From positions 124,001 to 188,000 of the forward strand of contig JAVYIG010002532.1 of NCBI GenBank assembly GCA_035222895.1: a stretch of DNA of 64,000 nt, given 5' to 3'. Positions within the stretch are counted from its first letter, which is position 1; each line of letters begins with the position of its first letter. This DNA is from Strongylocentrotus droebachiensis (lineage: Eukaryota > Echinodermata > Echinoidea > Camarodonta > Strongylocentrotidae). The translations under genes and the position numbers were made by a program. The notes under the pieces were generated by a model. It was not told the origin of the DNA. It ran no database searches and saw nothing but the letters and a program-made list of their open reading frames with translations. Shown piece by piece: positions 15,001-25,418 of the stretch.

Positions 15001-17090
15001 TTTGGTACTATCTCATCCAAAATATAATACATCAAAAAATACACAGCAGCGGTTGCTAAATAAACCTTTCTCTTATCTTTTTAAAATTCCTACAGGAAGT
15101 GAACCTGTTAATAATAATAATAATATTGGATATTTATATAGCGCACATATCCAACATGCATGGTACTCAAGGCGCTCCAACAATTACCCCGGCTCTGCTA
15201 GGCAGCCAATTTCGGTGCCGCAGCATTCAAGGAATTCCTTACTAAATGTTACCACATTTTTGTCTTAATCGCGCTTCCCTATCAACACACCTTTCCCATC
15301 CGCCTGTGTAAGCCTGGTGCTTACATCTCCTCCACCTCTAGAGGGCGGCACAGCGGCCGCACTAGCAGCAGAGATCACAGACGACCTCCTACTGAGGATA
15401 TCCAGCTCCACCTCGCGGCTCCAGGCCTCGATACGATCCTGCAGGAGCTGGAGCTGCTCCGCTGCCTTGGCGATGCTGGGTGACATCGGCTTGCGGAAGA
15501 ACATCGCCCTCCTCTTGAAGAGCTTATCTTGCAGGCGTGGCCACCCAGCAGGCAGAGGGTAGACCTTGTCTGTATGTCATAGAGATAATGAAGTGTTGTT
15601 CGTTGTTGGTCGTTTATTCATTTCATTTTCATAAAAAACACAGCAAATGCAAGAAACATACACAAAGAATGTTCAATTTATATGATAACTTCAAATGAAA
15701 TATGAGTGCAAAGGCAAAGCCCATGGTGGCCTTGTTTAAAATAGTTCCCCTGAATATTATAATTTATATTACTGAGTATACATTAGTTAAAGAAATCACA
15801 AGAGACAGTGATGAACACAATATAAAGACAACAAATTACAAAAACATGTATGAAATAAGTCACAAGTGATGGTGCTGTTTTGAAGTTTTGATTTTCATAT
15901 TCTTAAAACATGCCATGTACACATGCTGGGAATTTGTGACTGGCAATAATCTCTCATGTTTTTGTAGAATAATTCACATAAATGTAGGATAATTTGCAAG
16001 GAGTAAGGTATATTACTAGATGTGGAAAACAGAAGATGCAAAACATGATAATTGCATTCTTTCAGGACTCTTCTTCAAAGTGCAACACTTTCAATTTAAT
16101 TTGTTGCTGTATTTTTTTCCTACTAAGCCATGGGTATAATATGAACAAATATATGAAAGAAACTTTTTCTTAAGTGACAAAGTACTAATTCGTAGCTTTG
16201 GAACTTTTCAAAGTTTTGCAAATTCCATGATTTTAATATTTTCTTTTTCTTTCACAAATTCCTGGTGACAAAAACATGTTTTCAGGCAAAAGAAATGGGA
16301 ACTGGGTGTGCGAAATGTCTGCTCTTTCTGACCTATAACCAACAAATGTGGGGCTTTAATTAATCCTGAAGGGGTTTATGATAAGAAGCAGCATCCCACT
16401 TGCTCAATCATTCAGACAAATCAAAACATATTCCACATGATCTTGTGTACATTTCCCTTTAGTACCCAGTGTAGTCAGCACTTTAACAAGTATCATGAAA
16501 TGTCTTTGACCTCATTTCAGGGTTCCAGGATATCACATTGACAATCCATCCAATGTTCATCCATGAAGATTAAAAATTTGGCTTGTGTATTTGATTGGAG
16601 GTTTGTCATGGGGATCCAGTCCCGTATTAGGATAGTTTAGGCATTGTATGTTAAATCATGCACCATGCATTAAAGATGTTGGGAAATAAATGACAATTAT
16701 ACTTCAATATTAAGATATAAAGATTAAATTTATTATCTTCACAAGTGATAAATGAGTTCACAAACCTAATGCTTCCTGTTTATCAAAACTGGGACTCTCC
16801 TTCTCCTCATCTATCCCAGAATCCCCTTCAGCGCTGTCTGAACGACCTCCCGGTTTACTTCCAGGTGCAAGTCCACCGCCATTCTGGTACCTGCTATCCA
16901 ACGTGGTAGACACGCCTACACTGTAGGTCCCAGACACCTGGCTGTACTTGGAACCAGACCCGGTCCTGGATTGTGTGAGGAACGCTTTAGGTTTCTCACT
17001 CTTAGATGTCGACGGAGGTACTGGCGTCCTCACGCTGTGATCATCCTCCACCGTGATCGCCACGCTTGGCTGCTTCTCTGGAGTACTCAT
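83..17090 (-). CDS. CCDC178: CCDC178-like coiled-coil protein, 18 coding exons, complete
   Basis: Eighteen exons read on the minus strand join without a frame break into 1040 codons plus stop, each with GT/AG borders. Residues 1-108 are a Ser/Thr/Gly-rich disordered head. From about residue 240 to 960 the chain is almost wholly charged heptad-type coiled coil, and the last 70 residues are Ala/Gly/Pro-rich. There is no signal peptide or membrane segment. The block reading LYELPKVVQQ, EHEACATDIAELKWH and EKHCPLVEEKLELE (exons 4 to 6) agrees with what I recall of vertebrate CCDC178; that recollection is the main basis of the name. Human CCDC178 is shorter (about 870 residues). Other ciliary coiled-coil families (CCDC175, CCDC146, CCDC39/40) are the alternatives. 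Family function is poorly known and expression is testis/cilium-biased, so a cilium or sperm role is inference. The start ATG at 17088-17090 opens the first exon. Divergent from ASXL. Confidence 0.8.
338..405 (-). mobile_element. SINE 3' fragment
   Basis: An AATAATAATAATA tail is followed by a degenerate TTATAGTGCCGGTATC block and GGCGCTGTAC, the 3' part of the window's SINE family read on the minus strand. Intron of the CCDC178-like gene. Confidence 0.4.
806..1127 (+). mobile_element. tRNA-derived SINE, near full length
   Basis: The head has an A-box-like AGTCGAGTGGTTTA and a B-box-like GTGGTACGATCCC. The body holds the AAAGCGCTATATAAATC block that recurs through the window. The 3' end lies about six bases from the donor of CCDC178 exon 17 (exon begins 1134), inside the intron. 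Confidence 0.65.
1405..1695 (-). mobile_element. tRNA-derived SINE, minus orientation
   Basis: On the minus strand the head carries GACGTGGTCGAGGGG (A box) and GGTTCGAGTCCC (B box). The body has the GGAATTAATTCCTTG and GCGCTATATAAG-type blocks, and the tail is an ATTATC-type repeat. It lies in the intron between exons 16 and 17 of the CCDC178-like gene. Confidence 0.7.
2555..3015. repeat. CAT/CAC/CTC trinucleotide microsatellite
   Basis: Some 460 bases of imperfect CAT, CAC and CTC triplets, with the purest CAT run near 2847-2900 and CAC near 2940-2995. It ends about 20 bases before CCDC178 exon 15. The poly-His, poly-Met and poly-Asp frames seen in it are artefacts. Confidence 0.95.
3679..3790 (+). 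mobile_element. SINE head-like fragment
   Basis: GATGGCTCAGTGGTCTCG resembles a tRNA A box and AGGTTCCAGGTTTGAAAG a degenerate B box; the downstream body differs from the other SINEs. Intron of the CCDC178-like gene. Confidence 0.35.
4072..4224 (+). mobile_element. SINE body and tail
   Basis: It contains GGCAGGAATTAACTCC, GCTAGAGCGC and ATGGCGCTATAGAAATG and ends in an ATT repeat, matching the 3' half of the element at 1405-1695 in the opposite orientation. The tail stops a few bases short of CCDC178 exon 14. Confidence 0.6.
5134..5303 (-). mobile_element. TTAA-type MITE family A, copy with degenerate 3' end
   Basis: It carries the family's CTAGTTTGGAC, GACAGGTGGTTATCTCATC and TATATAGAGGGCGCAAGTAG blocks. 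The AGCCC terminus follows TTCA, and the other terminus has decayed into an A-rich run. Intron of the CCDC178-like gene. Confidence 0.6.
6559..6608 (+). mobile_element. pogo/Tc1-like terminal fragment
   Basis: TACAGTGAAACCTGTCTATA begins with TA and matches the CAGT-AAACCT-TATA style of pogo/Tigger ends. A related end is at 40623. No partner end was found nearby. Confidence 0.35.
6881..7785. mobile_element. non-autonomous element with internal tandem repeat and terminal hairpin
   Basis: The ends are inverted: ATGCCTCCGT at 6881-6890 and ACGGAGGCAT at 7776-7785. Between them about five tandem units of 133-154 bases (7005-7700) share GACCTTTGACCTCGTGACC, ATCAGTTCATCGGCTCTGCA and ACGCGATCACGAGCTG. 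The right end is a perfect 9-bp-stem hairpin (7756-7764 with 7777-7785) preceded by GACG/GACGG runs. No target duplication was recognised. Confidence 0.6.
8584..8645 (-). mobile_element. SINE tail fragment
   Basis: TTTATATAGCGCTTATTAC and CTAAGCGCTTTACAG match the terminal block of the element at 806-1127, read on the minus strand. Confidence 0.45.
11614..11785 (+). mobile_element. SINE body
   Basis: GGTAAATGGGTACATGGCAG, GGAATTAATTCCTTG and GCTAAAGCCGGGGTAATAAT match the other SINE copies. It ends in a degenerate ATTATTATATA tail, about 60 bases from CCDC178 exon 7. Confidence 0.55.
12010..12057. repeat. GAT microsatellite
   Basis: About fifteen GAT triplets lie 20 bases from CCDC178 exon 7, on its acceptor side. 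Confidence 0.9.
12986..13183 (-). mobile_element. TTAA-type MITE family A
   Basis: TTAA then AGCCCGTCTGCCCTAG at the left; CAGTGGGGCT then TTAG at the right. About 190 bases with short inverted ends (AGCCC/GGGCT). Lies in the intron just after CCDC178 exon 5 in transcript order. Confidence 0.75.
13517..13706 (-). mobile_element. TTAA-type MITE family A, intact TTAA on both sides
   Basis: TTAA then AGCCTATGTCTGCACTAG at the left; CCAGTGGGGCT then TTAA at the right. Same orientation as the copy at 12986-13183, with exon 5 between them. Confidence 0.8.
15112..15245 (-). mobile_element. SINE 3' half
   Basis: An AATAATAATAATA tail is followed by TATTTATATAGCGCACAT, CAATTACCCCGGCT and CAAGGAATTCCTTA, in the same order as the element at 1405-1695. 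It ends about 45 bases before CCDC178 exon 2. Confidence 0.55.
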
Positions 17091-17715
17091 TGTTTCTGCT
17101 TCTCTAAAACTTGGTTTCAGTCTTAATCTGGTTGCATCATTTTGAACTTGGCCCTCAACTGTCCAGATTTTTCAACTTCGTGATAACTTAGATGTACGTC
17201 TAACTTGTATCAGCATTTCACATCAAGGCTCTATCTTGTTTTGGTTACTATAGTTTTTAAGATAAGGTATGCTGCCTGGGCTGTGTGATAGAATAAAAAG
17301 AAGGAACATTTGGTAGAAATGATGAGACTCAAGGATACAAACTTGTGTTCATGAAGTATTTGAAACATTTAATATTTCAATTTTCATTTCCATGCTGAAA
17401 CAAATCTTGCACTTTCTGTATTTCTTTAAACATTCAATTGCTTAAAAACATAAGGGGTAAATATTGACTAGTGTCTAGTCCGACATTTATTGAATGAAAG
17501 TAGTCTGAGAAGGTAATCTACAAAAAGTTGTAGACTAGATTTTGAAAACCGAGTAAACATAAATATATGCAAGTCTCAAGGCAACATGCAACATGATTCT
17601 TTAAAAAGGCAAAGTGATCAAGTAAACAGGATCCATGTGCAAGCCGGGTAAGCAAAGCTGTGTCGGCGCTAGTGTACTTTCGTATCCATTTTCGATCCGT
17701 AACTCTGGCATGGAG

Positions 17716-18543
17716 AGTAAAGGAGGGGGTCTTCGGCCGGTGGCAGTTTTCGGCCGGTCCGTTGGATGCGTGGTAAGATCACTTTAAAATACATTGCAAG
17801 TGTATAGACTACTAATAAGAGTAAAGGAGGGGGTAAACGACCAGCTCCAGTTTTCGGCCGATCCGTTGGATGCATGGTAAAATCCCTTTAAAATACATCG
17901 CATAATAGCATATCACATATCCCACACATACCATACCATGCCAGAGTCACTGAAGAACCACATTTGCAATGGAAAATATATCCTAAAATATCACATTTTA
18001 GCGATGTAATGTAAGAAATATGGGTACCATAAAATGAGCTTTATTTCAAGTATTTTTCAGATTTAGAGCCTGATTTTGTGTTGGTCGCAAGCTCAAAAGT
18101 ATCTCATTGCATGTATTAAATCAATGCAGCCGGACCCTGCAACACACACACGATATGTCTGTCTAATTCAGATTCCAACTTCCGATCACCGCAATGCTAG
18201 TCTTCGACCAGGCGAGCACCCAGGAGCTCCGGCGTGGGATACCTGCTCCGCCCGCTTGTGCTATAGATCAGCGCGAAACGCACGGCACGCGTGCGCGCTT
18301 CCTATTGACTTTGTACATGCGGTCGTAAACTGAATCGCTAGGTCAATAACTGGCTCCAAAACAGTGAAAATTGAAATGAATATTGTCATGGCAATTCGTG
18401 ATTTTTTTTTCTGGAATTCTTTTTTTGTTTAAATAATAATAATATTTGCTTCATGATTTGAACAAGAAATGATAATAAATAGGAAGTAAAGAGTCCAAAA
18501 AATAGGATTTTGTCTTAAGTGGCCGAAAACCCCCTCCTTTACT
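17716..18543. mobile_element. inverted-repeat element with AGTAAAGGAGGGGG ends
   Basis: AGTAAAGGAGGGGGT at 17716 is repeated directly near 17819 together with its GTTTTCGGCCG and CCGTTGGATGCATGG neighbours. It appears inverted at 18521-18543 (GGCCGAAAACCCCCTCC). The right end is interrupted by the element at 18545-19614. It lies upstream of the CCDC178 start, and no coding capacity was seen. Confidence 0.5.
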
Positions 18544-18544
18544 A

Positions 18545-19614
18545 GGGTGTCTGAACGATTTTTCAATTTTCAATATGGGATCGTTTTTCACCATTTTTGT
18601 TTGATATCTGAATAAAAAGTGTAATCAGAATAATACATTTCAAATTTGAAGCTTCACCGATGTTTCAATCAAAAGATACAGCCCCTCCAAAACGCTGGTA
18701 TATTCATATCATTTTGGTCAAAATCGACGAAAAAGACGTCCACGCAGAGTGATGTTGTTTTGCTAAATTTAGCCAAACAGCTGTATGGCGAGATATGCAA
18801 GCGTATGCATATCGTACGCATGCTGCTAAGCCAATGCGCGACTTGCAGCTTGAGCCACGTTGTCTTCGCGATGCCTGCCATTGACTAGTATGGATAGCCG
18901 TTCGCGCACAAAAACCAGGAAGTGACTACACGTTATAGTCAATGGCAATATCGCACTTGCACGTGCACGTTGTCTCCGCGATATTGCCATTGACTATAAC
19001 GTGTATTTACTTCGAGGTTTATTGCGCGAATTGCTAGCCATACTTTCATTCACTATAATGTGTACCGGTAATTGAATTTCGGGTTTCGTTCGTACGCGGA
19101 GATGTTACGCGATGTAACCATGGTTTGGACTGAGCGGAGCGCGCGCCCCCTAATTAGCTGATCCACCAAATAGCGGGAAGGGTATTTTTAAACTGTAATC
19201 AGTTGTGATCCCTGGGGGCTAGCGAAAATATAAGCGCATAGAATTGTTCCTTAGGACTGGGACTACTTATCGATCGGGGCGTCATATCTCAAAAGTGGCA
19301 AACCTCAAAGTTAGCCAGGACACGATGTTTAAATTGCTGTTTTGACCAAGATATTTTTAGAATTTCGGGGGCTACCCCCCTTTGGAAATATTGGAATTCA
19401 CCTGCTCTTTCATATGACACCTCATTTATTGAGTATCACCTTCAGGATCACAACAGATGAAGGTTTGAATCTCGAATTGAAAAAAAAATTGACTTTTTTT
19501 GCATGGTCGCGCAATGCACGTAGACTCTAGACCTAGTCTAGACTGCATAGGGATGCGTGTAATCTCTAAGGGAAGAATTTAAGCACACAACATCGGGTGC
19601 GCGATCAGACACCC
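18545..19614. mobile_element. TA-flanked non-autonomous DNA transposon, about 1.07 kb
   Basis: The ends GGGTGTCTGAACG (left) and the inverse of GGGTGTCTGATCG (right) are each bordered by TA (18543-18544 and 19615-19616), which fits a Tc1/mariner-type target site. No transposase frame is present. Inside lies the long inverted repeat at 18887-19044. The insertion splits the CCTTTACT end of the neighbouring element. Confidence 0.6.
18887..19044. repeat. long inverted repeat with perfect 26-bp inner arms
   Basis: The inner arms 18929-18954 and 18978-19003 are perfectly complementary (CACGTTATAGTCAATGGC...). The outer arms continue to 18887 and 19044 with mismatches (AGTATGGATAGC against the inverse of GCTAGCCATACT). 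Part of the arm is also directly repeated at about 18837-18893. Confidence 0.85.
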
Positions 19615-22104
19615 TACCTTTACTCTATCAACGTTTATCCGAAAAATACTCCAAAAATAACAAGAAAATTGACACGAAACAGGCAACGACTTTTAACTCA
19701 TCATGATCTTTATTTCAAATTTGTACATTTAATGAATATTTACTTCATTTTGGGTATGTTTTAGTAGGGTATCTCCACGCCGGAGTTACGGGTCAAATTT
19801 TGGATACGTTTCTGAACAAGCGCCAAATTTTATTAACGCCCCCCCCCCCCCCCCCAAAAAAAATCATTTTGCTCAAGAAAAAAATGCTAATTTTGTTCTT
19901 TATTTTTGTCAACCAATTTCAAAGTGTGATGCATGACACGACAGAAGAGTTCTATATCAATTCAATTCGTTGATTTTGATTCCAGCAAATACATTAAAAA
20001 TACATGAATGCGAAAAAAAGAATGTAAAATATTCACACACACAACCACAGGTTCAATAGATTTTTCCGATTTTGTGTGCAGGCAGAACAGGATTTGTCAG
20101 GGCCTCAGCTCAGGCGAAGCTCAGCCTTAGCTTCTAGCAACTCTTTCCTGAAAAGGCAACGATAAACCACACATCTCAATATCCTTAAAGTACACTTGAA
20201 TCATTTATCTTTCTCATGATTAACTCAATTTGCTTTGAACTAGCGTTAATGAAGAGAATTTTACCTTCAATTTGGAGACATTTTGCCCATGAAAGCAGCC
20301 ATTTTGCTTCTTGTTGTCATGACGCGTATAGAATGCTGACCCTTTTCTATCACACAGCTGCAGAGGACACGAGCGTAGTCTGCGCACACAAAGGTTAGAA
20401 AATAGAGTCGCCAATGATACGAGAAAGGACTTCAGTCTTCCATTATTTTTTCGAGGAAAATGAGTGCGCCCTCTCATCACTCACAGGCGAGAAACGTTCA
20501 AACATTCTTCGACATGATTATGATTGTGTACCGGTAGATCTATAGTCATGGAATTTTAGCTGAATCAATATTCGATTTTGTTAGTTTGCAAAATGATAAG
20601 GGTTATCTCAAATATTTGTTCGCTCTTTATTTATGTCTTCATATTCTATCAATCTTTACTTGTGTATTCATATTTGTTTCTTGTGTAAAGCCCGTAGGGG
20701 GTCTAAATCTAAACCTAGGCCTAGATCTACTCTGTGTTTTTTTTTATAAGGGGGTAATAGCCAAATCCTGCTCTTCAAAAAAAAAAAAAAAAAAAAAATT
20801 GTGCGATTGCGAACAATTTCAGGAATAATGAAACATATACCGTACTTGTTGACAGCTAGCTGGTCACATTAGCAGCCCCTGCAAAGGAGAGCCCACAAAA
20901 TTGGTTAGCTACTGCTCAGATGGTGTTATATAAAAAATGACTATAAATTTCTAACACAACATAAAAAAATATGTGGAACGCACAAGGTAGGCCTATTGCT
21001 AAGCTATACTAAGCTTACTAAGCCAAGCTACTTAAACTTATCTATGCTGTCGTAATTTATTGACCCCATAACCTTGACATTTTTTTTTTTTTTTTTTTTT
21101 TTGGGGGGGGGGGAGTTTGGGGGATATCTTTTTACAGTTTTTTGTATTTTGATATCCAAAAAAATAAACATCATTCATATTTGATCAAACGGTAATCTGA
21201 GGACGAAGGGCTGTAGAACAAATAAAATAAGGCTTGTGATAAATAAACCTCGCGATTGGGGTATATAGGGCTAATGTATAAATGGAGACAGGTTGTTATA
21301 ACTCATTATTTTAAAAGTTGACTTTGGAACAAAAAAATAGCACTGACTCCTTTTATGATGCCTTAAAAGCTCCATTTTCGCAAAATTGAAGGGGGAACCC
21401 CCAAAAAGTGAGATACAAATATCCTAGGTAAACAGAGCACTTTTGCCTATAAATATGTTTCTATTTATTATGGTCGTGAAATACTATAAAGTTATTTTTT
21501 TCTTTTTCTCACAATGTCAGAAAAACACACACATAAAAACTGTAAAATCATCTATGAAAGCTCAGTAAGAAAAAATAACATTTTAAATCTCCTATCCATA
21601 CCATACAGGTATTATGTCCCATTTGCAGGCCAAAAAAAGAGAAATGGTCAAATTACAACGGCATTTAGAACTTCCCTTTAAACAAAAAAAAGGGGGGGGG
21701 GCTTGAAAATGTCTTTAAGTCGGAAAATAACGACTATTAGTTGTCGAATCGACTTGAGAGCTACCAAGTCAGTAAATAATAGTCTGATTTTCAGACCATT
21801 GTACCGAATGGTCGTACGTTTTATGCTGCGCAAAGATTCAATCTGTTGTTTAATTTTGGCCATTACAAGAAGTGGGTTATTATAGACAAATGCTCATGTA
21901 GCTCATTTTATGTATATTATTAACAAAGAAGAAAAAGGCCAGTCAGTCACTCAATAGTGTCTGACAGTGAAGTCTAGCAAGTAAACGGGTTTCCTTGCAT
22001 AATTTGAATATTAGGATACTGCTAACATTTAAATTTCACAGATAGGACATACATGACATATTCATAATTTCTGCAAAGTTCTACATAATTCGATGTTGGC
22101 TGCA

Positions 22105-22840
22105 AAAGGGACATATCCAGGCGCGCCGGAAGCAGTTTAGGACTGGGGGGGGGGGGGGACATTCCTGGGGACACACCTTCCAGGGGCAGTGGCGTAATGA
22201 GCAGAAACGTTTCGGGGGGGGGGGGGGGAGAAGAAAAATGTGCATCAGCACCACCACTCTTATAATTACGTTATATGCAGGCCCCACGGAAGGTTTTTCA
22301 AAGTGGAGTAATAACGATCAGGTTGAGTTTAGCGAGCGAAGCGAGTGGAGGGTAATTGGCATGGGGTCCAGGGGCTTTGTACCGGGGGGGGGGGGTCAAG
22401 GGGCTAATAGCCCCCGGTAGCTCATGGTTTTTAGGCATTAAATTAGGGTCAGATAAACATATTTAGATACCTTATTTGTGTAACTGGCAGGTCACTAATT
22501 GTCGGGGGTCCAGGGGGCAGAGCCCCTGGAAGCTCAGATTTGTTTGGGTATTTTATTACGGTCAGATGGGCATCCAGGGGGCCCGCCTTAGGGCCCTTGA
22601 TGGGGTCCAGGGAGCAGGTATTTATTATGGTCTGATAAACATCGAAGGGTGGAGCCCCGTAAGCTCAGGGGTTTTCGGCATTTAATTACGGTCAGATGAC
22701 CAGATTTTGATGTGTCATTAATTTTGTGACATTGGTATGGTAGGTCACACATTTTTATATCTCTCTTTCTTTCTTTCTCTCTTTTCAAAAAAGTGAGGGG
22801 GCTCGAGCCCCCGAGCCCCGTCATTCTGCAGGTCCTGACT
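22105..22840. repeat. G-rich tandem-unit repeat, copy 1
   Basis: Roughly 100-130-base units share GGGGTCCAGGGGGCAGAGCC, AAGCTCAGG, GGCATTTAATTACGGTCAGA and GGCCCGCCTTAGGGCCC. It ends in a T/C-rich stretch then GTGAGGGGGCTCGAG. A second copy with the same order of units is at 59866-60430. Confidence 0.75.
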
Positions 22841-23395
22841 GAGCTAGCTGACGACTGCCAGCTACCCCCCCCCCAAAAAAAAAGGTTCTTTTAGACTTGG
22901 AATGATTACGCCCAAGACTCCCCTGTAGTTTTTGTTTTACATTGCTCCCCCCCCCCCCGCGAAAGGTCCCTATTTCTTTCTTTTTTACATCAACAACAAC
23001 AACAACAACAATAATAATTAGTATAAAACTCCAAAATTGGAAACAAATATTGTTTTTTAATATCTGGCTTTCCCGGTAAAATATATAAATTATTTGTAAA
23101 TATGTGGATTGAGATTCTCAGACTTTATTAGATCAATGAGGTGTATTGGATTCTCTTCACTTATCTCTTTCTGGATCTCTCTCTCTCTCTCTCATTGGGA
23201 CTTTAAAAAGTATTGAATATAATAATGTTTGATATAATTATAGATAAAACAGATTTCCTGTCCTTCATGTACTTCGTATAATAGTTTTCTTTGTTTATTT
23301 GCAAGCTCATTGTATCGATTAATTAAAAGATTAGCAATAAATATGGACTTTGAGTGAGATAAAAAGGGTTTAACATCAGTTTTTTTTTCTTCAAA

Positions 23396-23704
23396 AAATA
23401 AAATAAAAGCACTAGCTGGGTGTCGACCCGATACCTTTCAGTTACCAGGCGATTGCCTATCCACTAGACTAATGTGTCACACTGCTAAACTCCATGTTCT
23501 ATTTTCATATTGATACTTATTGTTGTAGATGTAGCAAAAGACGTTTTTCTTTTTCAAAGATAAAAAAGCACTAGCTGGGCGTCGAACCCGATACCCTCCA
23601 GTTACCAGGCGATTGCCTATCCACTAGACTAATGTGTCACACTGCTAAACTCCATGTATTTTTTCCATATTGATACTTATTGTTGAGATGTAGCAAAAGA
23701 CGTA
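23396..23704 (-). repeat. tandem pair of tRNA-like repeats (period about 159 bp)
   Basis: On the minus strand each unit contains TAGTCTAGTGGATAGGC (A-box type) and GGGTATCGGGTTCGACGCCC (B-box type), spaced as in a tRNA. The acceptor and anticodon stems do not pair well and the first unit's B box is damaged, so these are tRNA-derived relics rather than working tRNA genes. Confidence 0.6.
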
Positions 23705-23865
23705 TGCTAACTAATTCAGAGAGTCGCTCGTTAAAAAAGAGTATCACATGTTATTTACTCCTAGTTTGTTAAGGAGGTTGGGGGTGTCCCCTTAAAAAAA
23801 AAAGAGATGGACAAGTCAATATAATGGGGTGAAGAAAAAAATGATACCAATAACATGGGGTATAA

Positions 23866-23945
23866 AGGAGAAGCTGGGAGTCGAACCGAGTACATGGCAT
23901 TGTGAAGCGATCTATTATCCACAAGACCTGCACTTTGCCTCACTG
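23866..23945 (-). repeat. third, diverged tRNA-like segment
   Basis: The minus strand reads GTCTTGTGGATAATAG (A-box type) then CTCGGTTCGACTCCCAG (B-box type) at tRNA spacing. It differs in sequence from the tandem pair to its left. Confidence 0.45.
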
Positions 23946-25282
23946 CTATTAACCAGTTCGCCTGTTGTTTGTTAAAGACTTTACAAAATTGCTAGTACTG
24001 ATTTTACGCTTTCGGGATGCATAATTAATATTATTTTTGTAGTCCGATGTTGTCAAGATTGCCCGTAATATTTTTCTTTCTGTTACTGATATAACTGATA
24101 TAATAGTGAGGTTTTATGATATTTTCATTTATTTTTCAAACTACTGACTTTAACTTAAAGTGATATAACCATGGACTTAATACTTAATCCGTAATAGGTC
24201 CATGATTCAATTCAGTATACGCTACGAATTCTATAACAGGGCACCCATGAATAAGGAAGCTTGGCTTTTCGATTCTGTTTTCAATAGCTTGCACCTGCAA
24301 TTTTTGAATAGTTACGTAACAAACTACTAAGCTCCTTCTGACATGGTATCAATTAATGAATTGAAGAAAAAACCTGACCCTCCCTTCATCGAGCGAATAT
24401 TTTTGGCAGATGCGAGGATTACCAAAGAGATAATAATAGCATTCCTGACATCGCAACAATGACCGCATTATTTGATGTATTGTCCCTATAAGGTATCATA
24501 CTAGGCTCTTTCGCCTTGTCTGGGAGGACAAGCACTTTTAATAGGAAATTTGTTGTTGTTGTTGTTTTAGTCTTAAGGGCGTGTGTCATTCAATTATGAA
24601 TATTTACGCCGAATTCAAGTTGTATTAATAATTTTAAATGGAAGCAGAAAAAAGAAAAAGAATATAGGGCTGTAGTCTCATCTCAAGAAAGGCAAACAAT
24701 TTAGGAACAGTTCTAAATAATGCTGGGAAATAGAAATTCAAATGATAACGTTTTAAAAACCAGTAAGTTATGGTTTTAGGACAAGAAGCAGGAGATAAAT
24801 TCACTGCTCGGCAGTCTTGACTGTATTTGAAAGCATCCAATATACCTAATATATAATACACTGTCAATTAAAACAAATAACTAAATAAACAAACAAAATA
24901 ATGGACTTCTTTACCCAAGACTGTGGGTCTTTATTGTTGAGCACTATTTGATTCTGCTCGGGTATACAGGCGAGATGGGGGAATGCTTTTAATAGACTTG
25001 AAATGTGAAAGGCCCTTTGTATCACCTCGTGCAAGATTAAGGCGCTTTTATTACATTTATAGGAGAAGTAAAAGCTTGATCATTGATTTCCCGGCTGCAA
25101 AGTTGTTTACAGACTGGAAATGATAGAACGGGGCAGTATAGAGAGTGAATAAAGCGAGGAAATTATAATTGAAACTTTAGAAAACATTTTAAATCTATGG
25201 CAATAAGAGGCTCTTAATGAATCCACTTTTAAAAATGGACATGACTTTGTGGTTAACGCTGACGACTGCCAGCTAGCTGACG

Positions 25283-25418
25283 GTCCTCAATGACCCCCCC
25301 CCCCCTTTTTTTTTTCTTATGTTTATTGAGAGCTGATTTGCTGCAATTTACCTGTCAGTGACCTTGCAGGAGGTATAATCCCCCCCCCCCCGGCCAAACT
25401 AATGCAGGCGGGCTTTGA
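25283..25418 (+). mobile_element. TTAA-type MITE family A, remnant
   Basis: TTATTGAGAGCTGATTTG, CCTGTCAGTGACCTTGCAGG and GGCCAAACTAATGCAGGCGG match the family. The left end is replaced by a C/T run. Confidence 0.55.

Larger units (their letters stand above)
83..17090 (-). other. CCDC178: exon map of the CCDC178-like gene
   Basis: Coding exons in transcript order: 16766-17090, 15291-15569, 14516-14680, 13937-14155, 13274-13424, 12503-12572, 11846-11988, 10889-10992, 10499-10644, 9891-10027, 8775-8958, 8038-8262, 6399-6512, 4230-4375, 3036-3195, 2293-2442, 1134-1319, 83-301. I placed borders by hand from AG acceptors and GT donors and checked that split codons agree across each junction; an error of one or two bases is possible where two AGs are adjacent (exons 5, 12 and 16). 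The stop codon is at 83-85. No polyadenylation signal lies in the 82 bases to its left, so the 3' end is outside the window. The start of the 5' UTR was not determined; 17091-17280 is the likely leader. Confidence 0.78.

Noticed and set aside
14759-15268. 169-codon plus-strand frame
   Set aside because: It spans a poly-G run, SINE body and intron sequence, with no domain and no splice context.
23396-23945. Functional tRNA genes
   Set aside because: A- and B-box patterns exist but the acceptor and anticodon stems do not pair, so they are relics.
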